Source of the DNA: an uncultured Alphaproteobacteria bacterium
GTDB taxonomy: Bacteria; Pseudomonadota; Alphaproteobacteria; RUG11792
Direction: 5' to 3'
Length of the DNA stretch: 5,286 bases
NCBI GenBank assembly: GCA_905236375.1
Contig: CAJOOW010000053.1
Location: forward strand, 1-5,286
Position 1 is the first letter of the stretch, and each line of letters starts with the position of its first letter. A model generated the notes under the pieces. It was not told the DNA's origin. It saw only the letters and a program-made list of their open reading frames with translations, and searched no databases. Shown piece after piece: positions 1 through 5,286 of the stretch. The position numbers and the translations under genes are program-made.

Positions 1-123
1 AATGTCCAAAATCCCGATATCATAATTCGCAATAGATCGATTTCGATTAGGGCTCCATTTCAACAGACGATACCTTTTGTAAACGAGCTCCACAAACTCT
101 TTTTTGATGAGCCGGAAAAATGA
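1..123 (+). CDS. Possible 3' end of an unidentified protein gene (partial)
   Basis: Frame 1 is open from the left edge for 40 codons and ends at TGA 121-123. The C-terminal peptide includes IIIRNRSISIRAPFQ and ends ELHKLFFDEPEK. I do not recognise the family. By hand count, G+C falls in the order codon position 1, then 3, then 2, which mildly favours this frame over the codon-aligned opposite strand in an AT-rich genome. A short inverted repeat begins 4 nt after the stop, where a terminator would be expected. The exact complement of this stretch is also open and starts with an ATG, and the two readings exclude each other. The upstream sequence is needed to decide. A chance open stretch of this length in AT-rich DNA cannot be excluded. 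Confidence 0.35.
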   Translation, partial: NVQNPDIIIRNRSISIRAPFQQTIPFVNELHKLFFDEPEK

Positions 124-132
124 CTGCGGCAT
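1..132 (-). CDS. Alternative: 5' end of an unidentified minus-strand gene (partial)
   Basis: Reading leftward from an ATG at complement 130-132, the frame stays open for 44 codons to the window edge. It begins MPQSFFRLIKKEFVELV and is then strongly basic (YKRYRLLKWSPNRNR). No family is recognised. No Shine-Dalgarno sequence precedes the ATG, though several genes in this window also lack one. Its third codon positions are richer in G+C than its first positions, unlike the rest of the window, so I rank it slightly below the plus-strand reading of the same bases. If it is real, it is divergent from the tRNA-Gly gene. The two calls are mutually exclusive. Confidence 0.25.
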   Translation of the reverse strand, partial: MPQSFFRLIKKEFVELVYKRYRLLKWSPNRNRSIANYDIGILDI

Positions 133-144
133 TTTTAAAATGCC
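128..144. terminator. Short inverted repeat, weak terminator candidate
   Basis: GGCATTTT and AAAATGCC flank a single T, so about 6 bp (GGCATT/AATGCC) can pair around a 5-nt loop. It lies 4 nt after the possible stop at 121-123. No T-tract follows directly on either strand, so intrinsic termination is doubtful. It could be a weak terminator for the upstream plus-strand frame or simply a chance palindrome. Confidence 0.25.
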
Positions 145-167
145 ATATGAGTTTTGAACAAAATTCA

Positions 168-194
168 TTGAACACGCATCAAATTTACTATAAT
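168..194 (+). promoter_or_regulatory. Sigma-70-type promoter for the tRNA-Gly / prmA unit
   Basis: A perfect -10 hexamer TATAAT occupies 189-194. The best -35 candidate is TTGAAC at 168-173, with a short 15-nt spacer; read as ATTGAA at 167-172 the spacer is 16. Transcription would begin near 201, giving a leader of about 12 nt before the tRNA, a normal RNase P substrate. No other promoter is visible before prmA, so this one probably also drives prmA and the mreD-like gene. Confidence 0.65.
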
Positions 195-212
195 ATATGA
201 AAAAGCTAGATT

Positions 213-286
213 GCGGGCGTAGTTCAATGGTAGAACGTAAGCTTCCCAAGCTTGAAGCGTGGGTCCGATTCCCATCGCCCGCTCCA
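213..286 (+). tRNA. tRNA-Gly, anticodon CCC
   Basis: The full cloverleaf can be folded by hand. The acceptor stem is GCGGGCG (213-219) with CGCCCGC (276-282), discriminator T283 and an encoded CCA (284-286). The D-arm is GTTC/GAAC with loop AATGGTA. The anticodon stem is TAAGC (238-242) with GCTTG (250-254), including one T-G pair; its loop TTCCCAA puts anticodon CCC at 245-247, which reads GGG. The T-stem is GTGGG (259-263) with CCCAT (271-275). It closely resembles the E. coli glycine CCC tRNA. The oddity is the T-loop, TCCGATT instead of TTCGATT, which puts C at position 55, the normally near-invariant pseudouridine site. The gene is very close to prmA downstream with no terminator between, so the two are probably co-transcribed. 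Confidence 0.96.
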
Positions 287-302
287 TGATTTGTTTTATT
301 GT

Positions 303-1196
303 ATGGTTTCCTGCAGGTTTTTGATCCCAAATAAAAACTTGAATGATCTTGATTCTTTCCTAACAGAATCTGAAATCGATAACGTGTCAGTGTTTGAAAA
401 ATCAGAGCTCGGATTTTCAACAGATTTGGATGACAACGGTTTTCCAAAAGCCAAATTTTTTGAAGTTGAAGTTCTCCTGAATAATAATGCTGATGCTAAA
501 AACCTCAAAGCAAAAATAGAAGAAAACTTCAAAGATATCGCAAAAGATTTTGAAATAAAGAAACTCAAAGATAAGGATTGGATCAAACTTTATATCAATG
601 AGCTGCAGCCTGTTATCTGCGACGGATTTTATCTTTATAACGATTCAATTCAACAAATGCCAAAGGACAGCGAATTCATTCCGATAAAATTAAATTCTGC
701 TCTGGCATTTGGAAGTGGACATCACCAAACAACGCAATCATGTATCACGAATGCAAAAAAATTGAATGATAGTGGCTTTGCCCCGAAAGTTATTTTGGAT
801 ATGGGATGCGGAACTGGGGTTCTTGGAATTTGTGCCATAAAGATTTGGCCCGAATCGAAATTAATCGGAATTGACATTGATCCTGAAGCAGTCAGAGTTA
901 CAAAAGAAAATTATGAACTGAATGAAGTTTTTGCCGACGCCTTTGTTGGTTCAGATCTGAAAAATGTCGATAAAAAATTTGATCTGATCTTTTCAAACAT
1001 TTTAAAACAGCCACTAATTGATCTTTGTCCTGAATTTAAAGAGGCTTTAAATCCTGGAGGTTTTATAATAACATCCGGATTCATAACCTCCCAGGAGCCT
1101 GATATAATGCGCTGCTATGAGTCATCAGGTTTTGAACTTTATAATAGGATTCAAATGGAGGAATGGTTATCGATAACTTTTAGGAAGAAATGGTAA
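303..1196 (+). CDS. prmA: Ribosomal protein L11 methyltransferase PrmA
   Basis: PrmA transfers methyl groups from S-adenosylmethionine to ribosomal protein L11 in the cytoplasm. The 297-residue product matches the usual family length of about 290. An N-terminal substrate-recognition domain (about residues 1-90) precedes a Rossmann-fold methyltransferase domain. Visible motifs are AFGSGHHQTT (135-144), the SAM-binding loop DMGCGTGVLG (166-175), acidic residues in GIDIDP (189-194) that should contact the SAM ribose, and SNIL (231-234), the PrmA form of the catalytic motif. The frame is open back to 252, but an earlier start would lie inside the tRNA. ATG303 is chosen because it begins the family's first strand (VSCRFLIP). 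No Shine-Dalgarno sequence precedes it. The stop overlaps the next gene by 7 nt, implying translational coupling. The family assignment is firm; the start is less certain. Confidence 0.95.
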   Translation: MVSCRFLIPNKNLNDLDSFLTESEIDNVSVFEKSELGFSTDLDDNGFPKAKFFEVEVLLNNNADAKNLKAKIEENFKDIAKDFEIKKLKDKDWIKLYINELQPVICDGFYLYNDSIQQMPKDSEFIPIKLNSALAFGSGHHQTTQSCITNAKKLNDSGFAPKVILDMGCGTGVLGICAIKIWPESKLIGIDIDPEAVRVTKENYELNEVFADAFVGSDLKNVDKKFDLIFSNILKQPLIDLCPEFKEALNPGGFIITSGFITSQEPDIMRCYESSGFELYNRIQMEEWLSITFRKKW

Positions 1197-1558
1197 AAAA
1201 ATTTAATATTAGGAAATTTATAAGACTCACAACAATCGCTATAATTTTGCTAGCGACATCGTTTTTGAACTATTGTCTTATGCAGATCTTCGGTGCTTAC
1301 TTTATGCCCCTAACCGTAGTCGTGCTCTTTATTGCTGAATTTTCCCAATATAATTTGCCAATTACAATGATTGCGGGAATTGGATTGCTTGACGATCTAT
1401 TATCAAATGGATATCTCGGTCTCTATGCATTTATTTATCTATCTCTTAGTTATTTCATGTCAACAAAATTACAAGATATAGCAAACAAAAAATATCTCAT
1501 CATTTCTTTCTTGGTTGTTTTTGCATTAATAAATATTTTTACATTTAGCAAATTTTAA
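1190..1558 (+). CDS. Short MreD-like membrane protein
   Basis: The product is 122 residues and very hydrophobic. Likely membrane segments are about 10-35, 38-56, 60-92 (one or two passes) and 102-120, with a basic N-terminus (MVKKFNIRKF). The stretch GIGLLDDLLSNGYLGLYAF (63-81) resembles the conserved MreD core, in which a GxxxDLLSG-type turn is followed by a LG-x-x-A helix. MreD is an inner-membrane component of the rod-shape elongation machinery, working with MreB and MreC. Known MreD proteins have about 160-170 residues, so the last one or two membrane helices seem to be absent, and I see no continuation in another frame after the stop. The ATG overlaps the end of prmA by 7 nt and has an AGGAAG Shine-Dalgarno sequence at 1182-1187. 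mreC is not adjacent. MreD assignment rests on one motif and topology; another small membrane protein is possible. Confidence 0.7.
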   Translation: MVKKFNIRKFIRLTTIAIILLATSFLNYCLMQIFGAYFMPLTVVVLFIAEFSQYNLPITMIAGIGLLDDLLSNGYLGLYAFIYLSLSYFMSTKLQDIANKKYLIISFLVVFALINIFTFSKF

Positions 1559-1580
1559 ATTTAGAGAAAATAGATTTCTG

Positions 1581-1589
1581 TGATATCAT
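1581..1589 (+). promoter_or_regulatory. Extended -10 promoter upstream of glmU
   Basis: TGATATCAT contains a TGn extension followed by TATCAT (1584-1589), one mismatch from the -10 consensus. At 17-nt spacing the -35 position (1561-1566, TTAGAG) matches poorly, which is tolerated in extended -10 promoters. Transcription would start near 1596, giving a leader of about 24 nt before ATG1620. The 8-bp palindrome TGATATCA overlaps this element. It would let glmU be transcribed independently of the prmA unit, although no terminator separates them. Confidence 0.45.
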
Positions 1590-1619
1590 GACAAAGATTT
1601 GTTAGGCTCGTTATTAAAA

Positions 1620-2939
1620 ATGTCTGTAGATTTTGTGATACTTGCAGCTGGAAATGGCTCTAGAATGCATTCATCTCTTCCAAAGTTTTTTCAAACTGTT
1701 GCAGGAAAGCCTATCATAAGATATATAATCGATGCCTGTCACGAATTGAGTCATAATGTTATCGTTGTTACAAAAGATAACTTAAAAGGATCAAAACTTT
1801 TTAGCGATATCTCAATATCAATTCAGAAAGACCCACTCGGAACAGCAGATGCCGTAAAGAGCTCATTACCTCTTTTGAATTCTGATTACACGGTGATTCT
1901 TTGCGGAGATATGCCTTTTATAGAATCAGAACATTTAAAAAGCTTGATTGAAAGCAAAGATGAAAACGTCATCTTATCAATGAAAATTCCTGATAAATTT
2001 TCACAAATGCCTTATGGCCGAGTGATTTTGAAAAATAGCAAATTTGAAAAGATTATCGAATATAAGGATGCGTCAAACGAAGATAAGAAATGTCCTTCAG
2101 CAAACACTGGAATATATAAGATCAAGACAGATCTTCTTAAAAAATATCTTCCTAAAATTAAAAAGAATGCGAATTCAATGGAGTTTTATCTAACCGATAT
2201 CTTTGAAATTATGAAAAAAGATGGGATTGAAATTTCTGTTATTGAATCTTCTGAATATTGGCCATTTCATGGAATTAATACTATGCAGGATCTTGCTCTT
2301 GCAGAGCAAATAGTTCAAAATCAGCTTCGAAAAAAATTTATGGATCTTGGCGTGATGTTAATTGCGCCGGAAACTGTTTATTTTTCACATGATACCAAAA
2401 TAGCAAGTGACGTTCTAATCGAGCCAAATGTTTTTATCGGAAACAATGTTAAAATAGGCAAAGGAAGCAAAATCCATGCTTTTTCTCATATCGAGAATTG
2501 CGAAATTATGAATAATGTTGAAATTGGACCATTTGCTAGACTAAGAGGAAACTCGGTCTTTATGAGCGACTCAAGCGTTGGAAATTTTGTTGAAGTCAAA
2601 GGATCTGTGTTTGGAGAAAAGACAAAGGCAAAACATTTGAGTTATATCGGAGATTCAACAATTGGCAACCATACTAATATTGGAGCCGGAACCATTACAT
2701 GCAATTATGATGGGGTTAAAAAATATAAGACCCAAATAGGCGACGATGTTTTTGTGGGATCTAATTCAACTTTAATCGCTCCTATAACAATCTCTGATGG
2801 CGCACTTATTGGCGCTGGCAGTGTTATAACAAAAAACGTAGAAAACGATGCATTGGCTATTTCAAGAGCCCGGCAAATAGAAGTTACAAATGGAGCTAAA
2901 AAAATTTGGAAGAAAAAAGGAAAAATCAAAAACAATTAA
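1620..2939 (+). CDS. glmU: Bifunctional UDP-GlcNAc pyrophosphorylase / glucosamine-1-phosphate acetyltransferase GlmU
   Basis: GlmU acetylates glucosamine-1-phosphate with acetyl-CoA and then couples it to UTP, making the UDP-GlcNAc used for peptidoglycan and lipopolysaccharide. The 439-residue product has both domains. The N-terminal nucleotidyltransferase shows LAAGNGSRM (8-16) with K22, LGTADA (73-78), CGDMPF with metal-binding D97, YGR (132-134), E147, N162 and N220. The C-terminal left-handed beta-helix runs from about 250 in hexapeptide repeats. It keeps R309, K327, catalytic H339 (KHLSYIGD), Y342, N353, N362-Y363, S381, A399 and R416, all at a constant offset of 24 from the E. coli residues. 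It is slightly shorter than E. coli GlmU (456), mainly in the interdomain linker. The usual RLRPG turn lacks its proline (RLRGN). A TTG start at 1599 is in frame but would be nearly leaderless and adds seven non-conserved residues. The only upstream Shine-Dalgarno-like sequence is TTAGG (1602-1606). Both activities are expected to be intact. Confidence 0.97.
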   Translation: MSVDFVILAAGNGSRMHSSLPKFFQTVAGKPIIRYIIDACHELSHNVIVVTKDNLKGSKLFSDISISIQKDPLGTADAVKSSLPLLNSDYTVILCGDMPFIESEHLKSLIESKDENVILSMKIPDKFSQMPYGRVILKNSKFEKIIEYKDASNEDKKCPSANTGIYKIKTDLLKKYLPKIKKNANSMEFYLTDIFEIMKKDGIEISVIESSEYWPFHGINTMQDLALAEQIVQNQLRKKFMDLGVMLIAPETVYFSHDTKIASDVLIEPNVFIGNNVKIGKGSKIHAFSHIENCEIMNNVEIGPFARLRGNSVFMSDSSVGNFVEVKGSVFGEKTKAKHLSYIGDSTIGNHTNIGAGTITCNYDGVKKYKTQIGDDVFVGSNSTLIAPITISDGALIGAGSVITKNVENDALAISRARQIEVTNGAKKIWKKKGKIKNN

Positions 2940-2949
2940 ACGTCAAATG

Positions 2950-2979
2950 GATTTTTTCTGAAACGCATGAGATTTTTTC
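2950..2979 (+). repeat. Direct repeat GATTTTTTC, two copies spaced 21 bp
   Basis: GATTTTTTC occurs at 2950-2958 and again at 2971-2979, perfectly repeated and offset by 21 bp, about two helical turns. The second copy ends three bases before the -10 hexamer of the next gene. The arrangement would suit a regulator binding one DNA face or an AT-rich promoter element, but T-runs are common in this DNA and chance is possible. No binding protein is known. Confidence 0.4.
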
Positions 2980-2988
2980 ATATATAAT
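2959..2988 (+). promoter_or_regulatory. Promoter of the flavodoxin-like gene
   Basis: A perfect TATAAT lies at 2983-2988. The best -35 candidate is weak: TGAAAC at 2959-2964 with an 18-nt spacer. Transcription would begin near 2995, giving a 5' leader of about 30 nt. The -10 sits in a near palindrome, TCAT(ATATA)ATGA (2978-2990). No clear intrinsic terminator for glmU is seen in the 85-nt gap, so read-through from glmU may add to expression. Confidence 0.55.
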
Positions 2989-3024
2989 GACAAGAGATTT
3001 ATCTAAAATTTTAGGTTTTTTAAT

Positions 3025-3654
3025 ATGAAGGGATTTTTCAAAAAGCTAATATCTTTCTGCATCGCAAGCTTATTTGTTCTAGGGATAGCTGTTTCGAAAA
3101 ATGAAGGAGAAAAAACAAATATTCTCGAAGGAAAGAAGGTTGCAATTATTTATTTCTCACATAATGGCGAAACATATAATCCTGATGGAAATATTGTTCA
3201 GGAAAAAGGAAACACAGAAGTCATTGCTGAAAAGATATCCAAAGAAATAAAAGACTCAAAAATTTTTAAGCTAAAAGTTAAAAACGATTATCCCAAGGAT
3301 TATGACGAAATGACCTCATATGTCAAAGATCAACAGACAAAAGGAAAATTGCCTGTGTTGCAAGATTCTCCTGATATTGCAGGATATGATGTTATCTTCG
3401 TAGGGACTCCTGTTTGGTGGGGGAAAATGAGTCTTCCAGTTGAAGCATTCCTGAAATCCAAAGCCTGCAAAGGCAAAATTATTGTTCCATTTATAACTCA
3501 TGAAGGTAGCGGTGAAAGCGGAATTGGAGACTCAATGAAAGAAGTTTCTGGTTGCAAAAAAGTTTTAAAATCGCTAGTAATCAAAGGATCTGAAGTTAAC
3601 AAAGAAAGTTCTGATGAATCAATCAAAAGTTTCTTGAGTGATATAAAACTTTAA
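3025..3654 (+). CDS. Exported flavodoxin-like protein (Flavodoxin_4 type)
   Basis: The 209-residue product is a flavodoxin-fold protein expected to bind FMN and carry electrons or act as an oxidoreductase. After the first strand, VAIIYFSHNGETY (39-51) and EKGNTEVIAEKI (60-71) match the split phosphate-binding loop of this family. VGTPVWWGKMSLPVEAFL (126-143) is the flavin-contacting loop and helix, and PFITHEGSGESG (155-166) is the third conserved loop. Residues 1-24 look like a Sec signal peptide: MKGFFKK, then a hydrophobic core (about 8-21), then AVS before K25 as a likely signal peptidase I site. There is no proper lipobox around C12 and no twin arginine. The start ATG has only a distant TTAGG (3011-3015). 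The gene has its own promoter and ends at a strong terminator, so it is probably monocistronic. The physiological partner cannot be read from the neighbours. The fold is secure, export is likely and the function is unknown. Confidence 0.88.
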   Translation: MKGFFKKLISFCIASLFVLGIAVSKNEGEKTNILEGKKVAIIYFSHNGETYNPDGNIVQEKGNTEVIAEKISKEIKDSKIFKLKVKNDYPKDYDEMTSYVKDQQTKGKLPVLQDSPDIAGYDVIFVGTPVWWGKMSLPVEAFLKSKACKGKIIVPFITHEGSGESGIGDSMKEVSGCKKVLKSLVIKGSEVNKESSDESIKSFLSDIKL

Positions 3655-3666
3655 AAACAATCAACA

Positions 3667-3698
3667 AAGCCCCTCAGATTTTATTAGTTGAGGGGCTT
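3667..3698. terminator. Bidirectional intrinsic terminator between the flavodoxin gene and recG
   Basis: AAGCCCCTCA (3667-3676) pairs perfectly with TGAGGGGCTT (3689-3698), a 10-bp stem with a GC-rich core around a 12-nt loop. The plus-strand tail is TTATTAAAA; the minus-strand tail is T-rich (TTTGTTGATTGTTTTT). It serves the convergent genes on both sides: the flavodoxin stop is 12 nt before it, and the recG stop (complement 3700-3702) is one base beyond it. Confidence 0.9.
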
Positions 3699-3699
3699 A

Positions 3700-5286
3700 T
3701 TAAAACGACTTTTTAGTTTCTTCAACATTTTCTTTATCAAATATTTTTAAAAGCAGTTTGTAATTTTCAATTTGGTCAGAATCGACTATTTTTGTCGCAA
3801 GTGATGATGTTTGTTCAAGAAGGTTTAAGATATAAGTTTGATTAGATGGTTCTGAAACATCAAAAGTTCGATAAACTTTTTGGCCACTTTGACGAGTTCC
3901 GAAAATTTCACCTCCTCCACGAAGAAGAAGATCTTGTTCGGCAATCTTGAATCCGTCAGAATTTTCTTGAATTATTTCAAGTCTCTTTGATGCAATTTCA
4001 GACAGTTTCGCATCAAAAAGTAAAATGCAATATGATTGAAGATCACTTCTTCCAACTCTTCCTCGAAGCTGATGAAGTTGCGCTAATCCAAATTTTTCTG
4101 CATTTTCAATAATAATAACACAAGCTTCTGGAACATCGACTCCAACTTCAATAACAGTTGTTGAAACCAAAATTTTGCAATTCCCATTATTGAATCTTTT
4201 AAAAATTTCTTGCTTCTCATTAGTCTTCATTTTGCCATGAAGCATTCCAACTTCATTTCCGAAATATTGTTTTAAGAAATTAAATCGATTGATAACGCAA
4301 GTGTATTCCAATTTTTCATTTTCCTCAATTAACGGGCAAATCCAATAAATCCTTTGGTTTTTTGAAATTATGTTTTTAATTGATGAGACAATTTCCATGA
4401 TCTTTCCAAGAGGGATTGCTTTCGTTATTATCTCTTTTCTTCCTGTTGGTTTTTCAGTTATTGATGAAACATTAATATCTCCGTAAAGAGACATAATAAC
4501 AGTTCTAGGAATAGGGGTTGCTGTCATACTCAAAACGTGAGGGGATATCCCCTTTTGAATAAGCTGTAATCTCTGATGAACTCCAAATCTATGTTGTTCA
4601 TCAACAATGACAAGCCCAAGATTTTTGAATTTAACCTTATCAGTTATAATTGCATGAGTTCCAACGAGAATATTTAAGTTTCCTGATGCAAGATGTTCCA
4701 GGATTTCAGTTCTTTTCTTTCCTTTTTCATTGATTGTTAAAAGCTCAACAGAAAGTCCAATTTGACTTAAATATTTATGAAAAGTCTGATAATGTTGTCT
4801 AGCCAAAATTTCAGTCGGAGCCAAAATGGCACATTGATAGCCACTTTCAATGGCATAAAGTGCTGAAATTAAGGCAACAATTGTTTTTCCAGAGCCAACA
4901 TCACCTTGAAGCAATCTCATCATTGGCTTGCTACTTTCAAGATCTTTGAAAATTTCGGAAATGACTTTGTTTTGAGATTTTGTCAATTCAAAAGGCAAAA
5001 TCTCTAAAAGCTTTCTAATTAATTTCTTATCATTTTTTATGGCATAGCCATCCTTTGTTTTTTGAGTTGAATTGCGGATAACAATCTGTTCGGCAAGAAG
5101 TTCATCGAATGCTAATCGTCTTCTGAATGGATTTTCCAATTCCGTTTCATAAATCTTCGTTGGATAATGAATATTTTTCAATGCTTCAGAAAATGAAACA
5201 AATCCATTAGACTTCAAGGCTTCTTCTGGAATCCATTCCTGTAATTTTTCTCGCTCTAAGATTTTAATGGCCGATTTCATAGCAGA
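3700..5286 (-). CDS. recG: ATP-dependent DNA helicase RecG, 5'-truncated by the window edge
   Basis: RecG is a superfamily 2 helicase that remodels stalled replication forks and branch-migrates Holliday junctions. At least 528 codons are present. Residues below are counted from Met at complement 5278-5280, which is probably internal because the frame stays open to the edge. Family members have about 690 residues, and the N-terminal wedge domain is the missing part. Visible motifs are LAFDELL (56-62), Walker A GDVGSGKT (126-133), APTEILA (154-160), GTHA (207-210), Walker B DEQH (227-230), TATPIPRT (253-260), LHGKM (347-351), VIEVGVDVP (376-384), and QLRGRVGR (404-411). The TRG region that couples ATP hydrolysis to translocation is AEQDLLLRGGGEIFGTRQSG (447-466), with RGGGE instead of RGPGE. 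No frameshift or lost catalytic residue is seen. It is convergent with the flavodoxin gene and ends at the shared terminator; its promoter lies outside the window. Confidence 0.97.
   Translation of the reverse strand, partial: SAMKSAIKILEREKLQEWIPEEALKSNGFVSFSEALKNIHYPTKIYETELENPFRRRLAFDELLAEQIVIRNSTQKTKDGYAIKNDKKLIRKLLEILPFELTKSQNKVISEIFKDLESSKPMMRLLQGDVGSGKTIVALISALYAIESGYQCAILAPTEILARQHYQTFHKYLSQIGLSVELLTINEKGKKRTEILEHLASGNLNILVGTHAIITDKVKFKNLGLVIVDEQHRFGVHQRLQLIQKGISPHVLSMTATPIPRTVIMSLYGDINVSSITEKPTGRKEIITKAIPLGKIMEIVSSIKNIISKNQRIYWICPLIEENEKLEYTCVINRFNFLKQYFGNEVGMLHGKMKTNEKQEIFKRFNNGNCKILVSTTVIEVGVDVPEACVIIIENAEKFGLAQLHQLRGRVGRSDLQSYCILLFDAKLSEIASKRLEIIQENSDGFKIAEQDLLLRGGGEIFGTRQSGQKVYRTFDVSEPSNQTYILNLLEQTSSLATKIVDSDQIENYKLLLKIFDKENVEETKKSF

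Noticed and set aside
252..302. N-terminal extension of prmA from an ATG at 252
   Set aside because: It would begin inside the anticodon arm of the tRNA-Gly gene, and the extra residues are not like PrmA. ATG303 begins the conserved first strand.
296..586. 96-codon minus-strand open frame
   Set aside because: It lies antisense to the N-terminal half of prmA, has low-complexity Ser/Phe/Leu composition and shows no recognisable motif.
1599..1619. TTG start for glmU, seven codons upstream
   Set aside because: It falls almost at the predicted transcription start, lacks a ribosome binding site and adds residues not conserved in GlmU. ATG1620 fits the family N-terminus.
2705..2935. 76-codon minus-strand open frame
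   Set aside because: It is antisense to the well-conserved acetyltransferase domain of glmU and has no recognisable domain.
2918..2960. Terminator after glmU formed by GAAAAATC and GATTTTTTC
   Set aside because: The arms are A/T-only apart from their ends, need a bulge and enclose a long loop, so no stable GC-rich hairpin forms.
3316..3501. 61-codon minus-strand open frame
   Set aside because: It is antisense to the conserved core of the flavodoxin gene and shows no domain or ribosome binding site.
5278..5280. ATG at complement 5278-5280 as the true start of recG
   Set aside because: The frame continues open to the window edge, and a start here would remove the whole wedge domain of an otherwise intact RecG.
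1..5286. CRISPR array, insertion sequence, integrase, toxin-antitoxin or defence genes
   Set aside because: There are no regularly spaced repeats, terminal inverted repeats, transposase motifs or recognisable defence domains on either strand.

Overview
This 5286-base window is AT-rich bacterial DNA, roughly one third G+C by eye. It carries a compact set of housekeeping genes and no sign of phage, plasmid or insertion-sequence material. Two protein signatures suggest an alphaproteobacterium, possibly a reduced-genome lineage. The C-terminal helicase motif of RecG reads LRGGGE rather than RGPGE, and the SAM-site loop of PrmA reads FGSGHHQTT; I recall both variants as common in that class. This assignment is an inference and was not checked by a search.

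Layout. Positions 1-132 are open in two opposing, codon-aligned frames, so the edge holds the end of a plus-strand gene or the start of a minus-strand gene, but not both. A tRNA-Gly(CCC) gene with its own promoter lies at 213-286. Its terminal CCA is only 16 nt from the start of prmA (ribosomal protein L11 methyltransferase). prmA overlaps the next gene by 7 nt; that gene encodes a short MreD-like membrane protein. glmU (bifunctional UDP-GlcNAc synthesis enzyme) follows, apparently from its own extended -10 promoter. A second promoter region, containing a 9-nt direct repeat spaced 21 bp, precedes a gene for a flavodoxin-like protein with an N-terminal export signal. A strong bidirectional hairpin terminator separates this rightward block from recG, which is on the minus strand and runs off the right edge without its N-terminal wedge domain.

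How the genes relate. tRNA-Gly, prmA and the mreD-like gene look like one transcription unit. The mreD-like gene and glmU both serve the cell envelope (rod-shape elongation, and UDP-GlcNAc for peptidoglycan and lipopolysaccharide). The flavodoxin and recG are functionally separate neighbours. I found no convincing new multi-gene system. The points most worth a second look are the non-canonical T-loop of the tRNA, the tRNA/prmA junction, the short MreD-like gene away from mreBC, the exported flavodoxin and the sequence blocks around its promoter.
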